Shown in pieces: positions 21,337 to 32,597 of a stretch of DNA of 64,000 nt. Source of the DNA: Hyaloperonospora brassicae (Eukaryota; Oomycota; Peronosporomycetes; Peronosporales; Peronosporaceae). The stretch lies in the NCBI GenBank assembly GCA_947650285.1, contig CANTFL010001478.1:1-64000 (forward strand). The letters are read 5' to 3'. Position 1 is the stretch's first letter; every line of letters starts with the position of its first letter. The notes beneath the pieces were generated by a model. It made no database searches. It worked only from the letters and a program-made list of their open reading frames with translations, and was not told the DNA's origin. The position numbers and the translations under genes are program-made.

Positions 21337-24300
21337 GACTCATAGGGTGACGATGTCATGGTGTCTAGTACTTTGGACATACGTGGGTGAAGCTCACACT
21401 CCGCCTCTTCTAGTAAATGATTCGATGACGGTTTGTAACAAAGTCAGTCTGGTGAAAGATGGTAACGGGGAAACACAACATGTGTAGTACAGCACACACG
21501 ACAATACACATGGTATGTGTGTGGTTTACACAATATGTGTAGATTACACAAGGGAAGAGTCTCTTTGAAACTGACATTTGTACACCATATCAGTTGTTGG
21601 GGGATGGTGTGTGTCTGCTACCGAATTACGAGATCTTTTAGGAGATATTGATTCGAACATTAGTGTCCAGATGAAGTACGTTCGTCTGAGGTGTTCATTT
21701 CGATAAAAGATACGAAGTTCAGTTTCCCTATTGAGCCGTCAAATACACGTGTCTTGAGATCGTGAAGAGTCTAGCATACGCCTTGTTATGACAGACACTC
21801 TTAGAGCACTCGGTGCAGTGACTCGTTGAGTCGTTTCGTTCCCTGGAACAGACACCGTAATTTGTCTCATATTGTTGACTCTCTGTGTCGTGTTCTCTGA
21901 ACCAAAGTTGCTTGTTGAGCGCTAAATATCCCTCTGGCTGAAGAAGCTGTTTAGCTCCGCTACAAGTACTCGGTCAGCCTGTGCACGGCGCAGTACACTC
22001 TCCATTTTCTGAAAAATCAGCGGTCGTTGCTCATCGAGCGTGTTGGTGATGGTAGTATATGGTGATGGTAGTAAATAGACCCGCATTTGTTTAGCGATGC
22101 TGCGCCGCTGTCGCGTTGGATTCGCAACGTTCGGCGAACGGATTTGATTCCGAATAAGGCCTTGCCTCAAGTATGGGTGTGTTGGATACTGTCCCTTCTT
22201 CATCATGAACATTGGTGTGGCTACCATAGTGCACCTCCTCATCAATATTTAGATAAGAGTAAATTGTTGGAGACTCGTCATGTGGCGATGTCATGGTGTC
22301 TAGTACTTTGGACAATCGTGGGTTAAGCTCACACTCCGCCTCTTCTAGTAAATGATTCGATTGACGGTTTGTAACAACGTCAGTATGCTGAAGGATGGTA
22401 ACGGGGAAACACAACATGTGTAGTACAGCACACACGACAATACACATGTTATGTGTGTGGTTTACACAATATGTGTGGATTACACAAGGGAAGAGTCTCT
22501 TTGAAACTGACATTTGTACACCATATCAGTTGTTGGGGGATGGTGTGTGTCTGCTACCGAATTACGAGATCTTTTAGGAGATATTGATTCGAACATTAGT
22601 GTCCAGATGAAGTACGTTCGTCTGAGGTGTTCATTTCGATAAAAGATACGAAGTTCAGTTTCCCTATTGAGCCGTCAAATACACGTGTCTTGAGATCGTG
22701 AAGAGTCTAGCATACGCCTTGTTATGACAGACACTCTTAGAGCACTCGGTGCAGTGACTCGTTGAGTCGTTTCGTTCCCTGGAACAGACACCGTAATTTG
22801 TCTCATATTGTTGACTCTCTGTGTCGTGTTCTCTGAACCAAAGTTGCTTGTTGAGCGCTAAATATCCCTCTGGCTCAAGAAGCTGTTTAGCTCCGCTACA
22901 AGTACTCGGTCAGCCTGTGCACGGCGCAGTACACTCTCCATTTTCTGAAAAATCAGCGGTCGTTGCTCATCGAGCGTGTTGGTGATGGTAGTATATGGTG
23001 ATGGTAGTAAATAGACCCGCATTTGTTGAGCGATGCTGCGCCGCTGTCGCGTTGGATTCGCAACGTTCGGCGAACGGATTTGATTCCGAATAAGGCCGTG
23101 CCTCAAGTATGGGTGTGTTGGATACTGTCCCTTCTTCATTATGAACATTGGTGTGGCTACCATAGTGCACCTCCTCATCAATATTTAGATAAGAGTAAAT
23201 TGTTGGAGACTCGTCATGTGGCGATGTCATGGTGTCTAGTACTTTGGACAATCGTGGGTTAAGCTCACACTCCGCCTCTTCTAGTAAATGATTCGATTGA
23301 CGGTTTGTAACAACGTCAGTATGCTGAAGGATGGTAACGGGGAAACACAACATGTGTAGTACAGCACACACGACAATACACATGTTATGTGTGTGGTTTA
23401 CACAATATGTGTGGCTTACACAAGGGAAGAGTCTCTTTGAAACTGACATTTGTACACCATATCAGTTGTTGGGGGATGGTGTGTGTCTGCTACCGAATTA
23501 CGAGATCATTTAGGAGATATTGATTCGAACATTAGTGTCCAGATGAAGTACGTTCGTCTGAGGTGTTCATTTCGATAAAAGATACGAAGTTCAGTTTCCC
23601 TATTGAGCCGTCAAATACACGTGTCTTGAGATCGTGAAGAGTCTAGCATACGCCTTGTTATGACAGACACTCTTAGAGCACTCGGTGCAGTGACTCGTTG
23701 AGTCGTTTCGTTCCCTGGAACAGACACCGTAATTTGTCTCATATTGTTGACTCTCTGTGTCGTGTTCTCTGAACCAAAGTTGCTTGTTGAGCGCTAAATA
23801 TCCCTCTGGCTGAAGAAGCTGTTTAGCTCCGCTACAAGTACTCGGTCAGCCTGTGCACGGCGCAGTACACTCTCCATTTTCTGAAAAATCAGCGGTCGTT
23901 GCTCATCGAGCGTGTTGGTGATGGTAGTATATGGTGATGGTAGTAAATAGACCCGCATTTGTTTAGCGATGCTGCGCCGCTGTCGCGTTGGATTCGCAAC
24001 GTTCGGCGAACGGATTCGATTCCGAATAAGGCCGTGCCTCAAGTATGGGTGTGTTGGATACTGTCCCTTCTTCATTATGAACATTGGTGTGGCTACCATA
24101 GTGCACCTCCTCATCAATATTTAGATAAGAGTAAATTGTTGGAGACTCGTCATGTGGCGATGTCATGGTGTCTAGTACTTTGGACAATCGTGGGTTAAGC
24201 TCACACTCCGCCTCTTCTAGTAAATGATTCGATTGACGGTTTGTAACAACGTCAGTATGCTGAAGGATGGTAACGGGGAAACACAACATGTGTAGTACAG

Positions 24301-27300
24301 CACACACGACAATACACATGGTATGTGTGTGGTTTACACAATATGTGTGGCTTACACAAGGGAAGAGTCTCTTTGAAACTGACATTTGTACACCATATCA
24401 GTTGTTGGGGGATGGTGTGTGTCTGCTACCGAATTACGAGATCATTTAGGAGATATTGATTCGAACATTAGTGTCCAGATGAAGTACGTTCGTCTGAGGT
24501 GTTCATTTCGATAAAAGATACGAAGTTCAGTTTCCCTATTGAGCCGTCAAATACACGTGTCTTGAGATCGTGAAGAGTCTAGCATACGCCTTGTTATGAC
24601 AGACACTCTTAGAGCACTCGGTGCAGTGACTCGTTGAGTCGTTTCGTTCCCTGGAACAGACACCGTAATTTGTCTCATATTGTTGACTCTCTGTGTCGTG
24701 TTCTCTGAACCAAAGTTGCTTGTTGAGCGCTAAATATCCCTCTGGCTGAAGAAGCTGTTTAGCTCCGCTACAAGTACTCGGTCAGCCTGTGCACGGCGCA
24801 GTACACTCTCCACTTTCTGAAAAATCAGCGGTCGTTGCTCATCGAGCGTGTTGGTGATGGTAGTGTATGGTGATGGTAGTAAATAGACCCGCATTTGTTT
24901 AGCGATGCTGCGCCGCTGTCGCGTTGGATTCGCAACGTTCGGCGAACGGATTTGATTCCGAATAAGGCCGTGCCTCAAGTATGGGTGTGTTGGATACTGT
25001 CCCTTCTTCATTATGAACATTGGTGTGGCTACCATAGTGCACCTCCTCATCAATATTTAGATAAGAGTAAATTGTTGGAGACTCGTCATGTGGCGATGTC
25101 ATGGTGTCTAGTACTTTGGACAATCGTGGGTTAAGCTCACACTCCGCCTCTTCTAGTAAATGATTCGATTGACGGTTTGTAACAACGTCAGTATGCTGAA
25201 GGATGGTAACGGGGAAACACAACATGTGTAGTACAGCACACACGACAATACACATGGTATGTGTGTGGTTTACACAATATGTGTAGATTACACAAGGGAA
25301 GAGTCTCTTTGAAACTGACATTTGTACACCATATCAGTTGTTGGGGGATGGTGTGTGTCTGCTACCGAATTACGAGATCATTTAGGAGATATTGATTCGA
25401 ACATTAGTGTCCAGATGAAGTACGTTCGTCTGAGGTGTTCATTTCGATAAAAGATACGAAGTTCAGTTTCCCTATTGAGCCGTCAAATACACGTGTCTTG
25501 AGATCGTGAAGAGTCTAGCATACGCCTTGTTATGACAGACACTCTTAGAGCACTCGGTGCAGTGACTCGTTGAGTCGTTTCGTTCCCTGGAACAGACACC
25601 GTAATTTGTCTCATATTGTTGACTCTCTGTGTCGTGTTCTCTGAACCAAAGTTGCTTGTTGAGCGCTAAATATCCCTCTGGCTGAAGAAGCTGTTTAGCT
25701 CCGCTACAAGTACTCGGTCAGCCTGTGCACGGCGCAGTACACTCTCCACTTTCTGAAAAATCAGCGGTCGTTGCTCATCGAGCGTGTTGGTGATGGTAGT
25801 GTATTGTGATGGTAGTAAATAGACCCGCATTTGTTGAGCGATGCTGCGCCGCTGTCGCGTTGGATTCGCAACGTTCGGCGAACGGATTTGATTCCGAATA
25901 AGGCCGTGCCTCAAGTATGGGTGTGTTGGATACTGTCCCTTCTTCATTATGAACATTGGTGTGGCTACCATAGTGCACCTCCTCATCAATATTTAGATAA
26001 GAGTAAATTGTTGGAGACTCGTCATGTGGCGATGTCATGGTGTCTAGTACTTTGGACAATCGTGGGTTAAGCTCACACTCCGCCTCTTCTAGTAAATGAT
26101 TCGATTGACGGTTTGTAACAACGTCAGTATGCTGAAGGATGGTAACGGGGAAACACAACATGTGTAGTACAGCACACACGACAATACACATGGTATGTGT
26201 GTGGTTTACACAATATGTGTAGCTTACACAAGGGAAGAGTCTCTTTGAAACTGACATTTGTACACCATATCAGTTGTTGGGGGATGGTGTGTGTCTGCTA
26301 CCGAATTACGAGATCATTTAGGAGATATTGATTCGAACATTAGTGTCCAGATGAAGTACGTTCGTCTGAGGTGTTCATTTCGATAAAAGATACGAAGTTC
26401 AGTTTCCCTATTGAGCCGTCAAATACACGTGTCTTGAGATCGTGAAGAGTCTAGCATACGCCTTGTTATGACAGACACTCTTAGAGCACTCGGTGCAGTG
26501 ACTCGTTGAGTCGTTTCGTTCCCTGGAACAGACACCGTAATTTGTCTCATATTGTTGACTCTCTGTGTCGTGTTCTCTGAACCAAAGTTGCTTGTTGAGC
26601 GCTAAATATCCCTCTGGCTGAAGAAGCTGTTTAGCTCCGCTACAAGTACTCGGTCAGCCTGTGCACGGCGCAGTACACTCTCCACTTTCTGAAAAATCAG
26701 CGGTCGTTGCTCATCGAGCGTGTTGGTGATGGTAGTATATGGTGATGGTAGTAAATAGACCCGCATTTGTTGAGCGATGCTGCGCCGCTGTCGCGTTGGA
26801 TTCGCAACGTTCGGCGAACGGATTTGATTCCGAATAAGGCCGTGCCTCAAGTATGGGTGTGTTGGATACTGTCCCTTCTTCATTATGAACATTGGTGTGG
26901 CTACCATAGTGCACCTCCTCATCAATATTTAGATAAGAGTAAATTGTTGGAGACTCGTCATGTGGCGATGTCATGGTGTCTAGTACTTTGCACAATCGTG
27001 GGTTAAGCTCACACTCCGCCTCTTCTAGTAAATGATTCGATTGACGGTTTGTAACAACGTCAGTATGCTGAAGGATGGTAACGGGGAAACACAACATGTG
27101 TAGTACAGCACACACGACAATACACATGTTATGTGTGTGGTTTACACAATATGTGTAGATTACACAAGGGAAGAGTCTCTTTAAAACTGACATTTGTACA
27201 CCATATCAGTTGTTGGGGGATGGTGTGTGTCTGCTACCGAATTACGAGATCATTTAGGAGATATTGATTCGAACATTAGTGTCCAGATGAAGTACGTTCG

Positions 27301-30300
27301 TCTGAGGTGTTCATTTCGATAAAAGATACGAAGTTCAGTTTCCCTATTGAGCCGTCAAATACACGTGTCTTGAGATCGTGAAGAGTCTAGCATACGCCTT
27401 GTTATGACAGACACTCTTAGAGCACTCGGTGCAGTGACTCGTTGAGTCGTTTCGTTCCCTGGAACAGACACCGTAATTTGTCTCATATTGTTGACTCTCT
27501 GTGTCGTGTTCTCTGAACCAAAGTTGCTTGTTGAGCGCTAAATATCCCTCTGGCTGAAGAAGCTGTTTAGCTCCGCTACAAGTACTCGGTCAGCCTGTGC
27601 ACGGCGCAGTACACTCTCCACTTTCTGAAAAATCAGCGGTCGTTGCTCATCGAGCGTGTTGGTGATGGTAGTGTATGGTGATGGTAGTAAATAGACCCGC
27701 ATTTGTTGAGCGATGCTGCGCCGCTGTCGCGTTGGATTCGCAACGTTCGGCGAACGGATTTGATTCCGAATAAGGCCGTGCCTCAAGTATGGGTGTGTTG
27801 GATACTGTCCCTTCTTCATTATGAACATTGGTGTGGCTACCATAGTGCACCTCCTCATCAATATTTAGATAAGAGTAAATTGTTGGAGACTCGTCATGTG
27901 GCGATGTCATGGTGTCTAGTACTTTGGACAATCGTGGGTTAAGCTCACACTCCGCCTCTTCTAGTAAATGATTCGATTGACGGTTTGTAACAACGTCAGT
28001 ATGCTGAAGGATGGTAACGGGGAAACACAACATGTGTAGTACAGCACACACGACAATACACATGGTATGTGTGTGGTTTACACAATATGTGTAGATTACA
28101 CAAGGGAAGAGTCTCTTTGAAACTGACATTTGTACACCATATCAGTTGTTGGGGGATGGTGTGTGTCTGCTACCGAATTACGAGATCATTTAGGAGATAT
28201 TGATTCGAACATTAGTGTCCAGATGAAGTACGTTCGTCTGAGGTGTTCATTTCGATAAAAGATACGAAGTTCAGTTTCCCTATTGAGCCGTCAAATACAC
28301 GTGTCTTGAGATCGTGAAGAGTCTAGCATACGCCTTGTTATGACAGACACTCTTAGAGCACTCGGTGCAGTGACTCGTTGAGTCGTTTCGTTCCCTGGAA
28401 CAGACACCGTAATTTGTCTCATATTGTTGACTCTCTGTGTCGTGTTCTCTGAACCAAAGTTGCTTGTTGAGCGCTAAATATCCCTCTGGCTGAAGAAGCT
28501 GTTTAGCTCCGCTACAAGTACTCGGTCAGCCTGTGCACGGCGCAGTACACTCTCCACTTTCTGAAAAATCAGCGGTCGTTGCTCATCGAGCGTGTTGGTG
28601 ATGGTAGTATATGGTGATGGTAGTAAATAGACCCGCATTTGTTTAGCGATGCTGCGCCGCTGTCGCGTTGGATTCGCAACGTTCGGCGAACGGATTTGAT
28701 TCCGAATAAGGCCGTGCCTCAAGTATGGGTGTGTTGGATACTGTCCCTTCTTCATTATGAACATTGGTGTGGCTACCATAGTGCACCTCCTCATCAATAT
28801 TTAGATAAGAGTAAATTGTTGGAGACTCGTCATGTGGCGATGTCATGGTGTCTAGTACTTTGGACAATCGTGGGTTAAGCTCACACTCCGCCTCTTCTAG
28901 TAAATGATTCGATTGACGGTTTGTAACAACGTCAGTATGCTGAAGGATGGTAACGGGGAAACACAACATGTGTAGTACAGCACACACAACAATACACATG
29001 GTATGTGTGTGGTTTACACAATATGTGTGGCTTACACAAGGGAAGAGTCTCTTTGAAACTGACATTTGTACACCATATCAGTTGTTGGGGGATGGTGTGT
29101 GTCTGCTACCGAATTACGAGATCATTTAGGAGATATTGATTCGAACATTAGTGTCCAGATGAAGTACGTTCGTCTGAGGTGTTCATTTCGATAAAAGATA
29201 CGAAGTTCAGTTTCCCTATTGAGCCGTCAAATACACGTGTCTTGAGATCGTGAAGAGTCTAGCATACGCCTTGTTATGACAGACACTCTTAGAGCACTCG
29301 GTGCAGTGACTCGTTGAGTCGTTTCGTTCCCTGGAACAGACACCGTAATTTGTCTCATATTGTTGACTCTCTGTGTCGTGTTCTCTGAACCAAAGTTGCT
29401 TGTTGAGCGCTAAATATCCCTCTGGCTGAAGAAGCTGTTTAGCTCCGCTACAAGTACTCGGTCAGCCTGTGCACGGCGCAGTACACTCTCCACTTTCTGA
29501 AAAATCAGCGGTCGTTGCTCATCGAGCGTGTTGTGAGGTAGATGGTGATGGTAGTAAATAGACCCGCATTTGTTGAGCGATGCTGCGCCGCTGTCGCGTT
29601 GGATTCGCAACGTTCGGCGAACGGATTTGATTCCGAATAAGGCCGTGCCTCAAGTATGGGTGTGTTGGATACTGTCCCTTCTTCATTATGAACATTGGTG
29701 TGGCTACCATAGTGCACCTCCTCATCAATATTTAGATAAGAGTAAATTGTTGGAGACTCGTCATGTGGCGATGTCATGGTGTCTAGTACTTTGGACAATC
29801 GTGGGTTAAGCTCACACTCCGCCTCTTCTAGTAAATGATTCGATTGACGGTTTGTAACAACGTCAGTATGCTGAAGGATGGTAACGGGGAAACACAACAT
29901 GTGTAGTACAGCACACACGACAATACACATGGTATGTGTGTGGTTTACACAATATGTGTAGATTACACAAGGGAAGAGTCTCTTTAAAACTGACATTTGT
30001 ACACCATATCAGTTGTTGGGGGATGGTGTGTGTCTGCTACCGAATTACGAGATCATTTAGGAGATATTGATTCGAACATTAGTGTCCAGATGAAGTACGT
30101 TCGTCTGAGGTGTTCATTTCGATAAAAGATACGAAGTTCAGTTTCCCTATTGAGCCGTCAAATACACGTGTCTTGAGATCGTGAAGAGTCTAGCATACGC
30201 CTTGTTATGACAGACACTCTTAGAGCACTCGGTGCAGTGACTCGTTGAGTCGTTTCGTTCCCTGGAACAGACACCGTAATTTGTCTCATATTGTTGACTC

Positions 30301-32597
30301 TCTGTGTCGGGTTCTCTGAACCAAAGTTGCTTGTTGAGCGCTAAATATCCCTCTGGCTCAAGAAGCTGTTTAGCTCCGCTACAAGTACTCGGTCAGCCTG
30401 TGCACGGCGCAGTACACTCTCCACTTTCTGAAAAATCAGCTGTTGTTGCTCATCGAGCGTGTTGGTGATGGTAGTATATGGTGATGGTAGTAAATAGACC
30501 CGCATTTGTTTAGCGATGCTGCGCCGCTGTCGCGTTGGATTCGCAACGTTCGGCGAACGGATTTGATTCCGAATAAGGCCGTGCCTCAAGTATGGGTGTG
30601 TTGGATACTGTCCCTTCTTCATTATGAACATTGGTGTGGCTACCATAGTGCACCTCCTCATCAATATTTAGATAAGAGTAAATTGTTGGAGACTCGTCAT
30701 GTGGCGATGTCATGGTGTCTAGTACTTTGGACAATCGTGGGTTAAGCTCACACTCCGCCTCTTCTAGTAAATGATTCGATTGACGGTTTGTAACAACGTC
30801 AGTATGCTGAAGGATGGTAACGGGGAAACACAACATGTGTAGTACAGCACACACGACAATACACATGGTATGTGTGTGGTTTACACAATATGTGTGGATT
30901 ACACAAGGGAAGAGTCTCTTTGAAACTGACATTTGTACACCATATCAGTTGTTGGGGGATGGTGTGTGTCTGCTACCGAATTACGAGATCATTTAGGAGA
31001 TATTGATTCGAACATTAGTGTCCAGATGAAGTACGTTCGTCTGAGGTGTTCATTTCGATAAAAGATACGAAGTTCAGTTTCCCTATTGAGCCGTCAAATA
31101 CACGTGTCTTGAGATCGTGAAGAGTCTAGCATACGCCTTGTTATGACAGACACTCTTAGAGCACTCGGTGCAGTGACTCGTTGAGTCGTTTCGTTCCCTG
31201 GAACAGACACCGTAATTTGTCTCATATTGTTGACTCTCTGTGTCGTGTTCTCTGAACCAAAGTTGCTTGTTGAGCGCTAAATATCCCTCTGGCTGAAGAA
31301 GCTGTTTAGCTCCGCTACAAGTACTCGGTCAGCCTGTGCACGGCGCAGTACACTCTCCACTTTCTGAAAAATCAGCGGTCGTTGCTCATCGAGCGTGTTG
31401 GTGATGATAGTGTATTGTGATGGTAGTAAATAGACCCGCATTTGTTGAGCGATGCTGCGCCGCTGTCGCGTTGGATTCGCAACGTTCGGCGAACGGATTT
31501 GATTCCGAATAAGGCCGTGCCTCAAGTATGGGTGTGTTGGATACTGTCCCTTCTTCATTACGAACATTGGTGTGGCTACCATAGTGCACCTCCTCATCAA
31601 TATTTAGATAAGAGTAAATTGTTGGAGACTCGTCATGTGGCGATGTCATGGTGTCTAGTACTTTGGACAATCGTGGGTTAAGCTCACACTCCGCCTCTTC
31701 TAGTAAATGATTCGATTGACGGTTTGTAACAACGTCAGTATGCTGAAGGATGGTAACGGGGAAACACAACATGTGTAGTACAGCACACACGACAATACAC
31801 ATGGTATGTGTGTGGTTTACACAATATGTGTAGATTACACAAGGGAAGAGTCTCTTTGAAACTGACATTTGTACACCATATCAGTTGTTGGGGGATGGTG
31901 TGTGTCTGCTACCGAATTACGAGATCATTTAGGAGATATTGATTCGAACATTAGTGTCCGGATGAAGTACGTTCGTCTAAGGTGTTCATTTCGATAAAAG
32001 ATACGAAGTTCAGTTTCCCTATTGAGCCGTCAAATACACGTGTCTTGAGATCGTGAAGAGTCTAGCATACGCCTTGTTATGACAGACACTCTTAGAGCAC
32101 TCGGTGCAGTGACTCATTGAGTCGTTTCGTTCCCTGGAACAGACACCGTAATTTGTCTCATATTGTTGACTCTCTGAGTCGGGTTCTCTGAACCAAAGTT
32201 GCTTGTTGAGCGCTAAATATCCCTCTGGCTCAAGAGGGGGTTTACCCCCCCTACAAGTCCTCTCTCCCCCTTTGCACAGGGAGGTACACCCCCCCCTTTT
32301 TAAAAAATCAGGGGGGGTTGCCCTCCGGGTGTTGGGGTTGTGGTTGGAAATAGCCCCCCTTTTTTTGGGGGGGGCGGCGCCGCTGTCGCGGTGGGTTCCC
32401 CACGTTCGGCGCCGGGGTTTGTTCCCGGAAAAGGCGCCCCCCCTATTGGGGGGGTGGTGGGTTCCCCCCCCCCCCCCCCCAAAAAATTGGGGGGGGCCCC
32501 CAAGGGCCCCCCCCCCCAAATATTTAAATAAAAATAAATTGTTGGGGACCCGCCATGTGGCGATGTCATGGTGTCTAGTACTTTGGACAACCATGAC
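21337..32597 (+). repeat. Tandem array of twelve 936-bp units
   Basis: Starting with GATGTCATGGTGTCTAGTAC at 21352, the same marker recurs at 22287, 23223 and every 936 bases thereafter to 32562, giving twelve units and a short terminal piece. The first unit is one base short, the unit near 29519 has a small rearrangement that removes five bases, and the last is corrupted. Units differ by only a few substitutions. Each contains: about 115 bp that resembles the 3' interior of element A; a sequence from TGGTAACGGGG resembling the LTR at 1027-1480, with GT/CA-rich hairpins (CACATGGTATGTGTG); and about 360 bp not matched elsewhere in this window. On the minus strand, each of the first eleven units carries an ATG frame of 107 codons (66-69 in the rearranged unit) and an overlapping one of 140-163 codons. 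Neither resembles a known protein and their conservation is explained by recent copying, so I do not call them genes. The array could be an amplified LTR plus flanking interior produced by unequal exchange. Confidence 0.95.
32229..32560. other. Corrupted last array unit (probable consensus error)
   Basis: The sequence follows the array unit but is rewritten with G and C homopolymers (including 18 C in a row near 32465-32482) while short true words such as GCGCCGCTGTCGCG, CACGTTCGGCG and TAAATTGTTGG survive in register. Neighbouring bases on both sides are normal. This pattern is not expected of mutation and suits a low-quality consensus at a collapsed repeat edge. Glycine- and proline-rich frames in this span should be ignored. 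Confidence 0.85.

Larger units (their letters stand above)
1027..21905 (+). mobile_element. Gypsy element A, decayed outer element of the nest
   Basis: This is a Ty3/Gypsy element in plus orientation, recognised from ordered remnants: LTR-like sequence (about 1027-1480), gag (1559 onward and 2721-3090), reverse transcriptase (4.8-5.57 kb), integrase zinc domain and core (18.95-19.7 kb), integrase C-terminus (19.96-20.26 kb) and chromodomain (20.3-20.5 kb). A sequence starting TGGTAACGGGG at about 21465, just after a purine-rich tract, looks like its 3' LTR and lies inside the first unit of the tandem array. A is interrupted by solo LTR C (1745-2136) and by element B (5580-18272). Without these insertions it would be near 7.8 kb, a normal Gypsy length. 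Stops and frameshifts throughout make it inactive. Outer ends are approximate. Confidence 0.7.

Noticed and set aside
21352..32561. CRISPR-like array
   Set aside because: Units are long, contiguous and without unique spacers; the context is eukaryotic.
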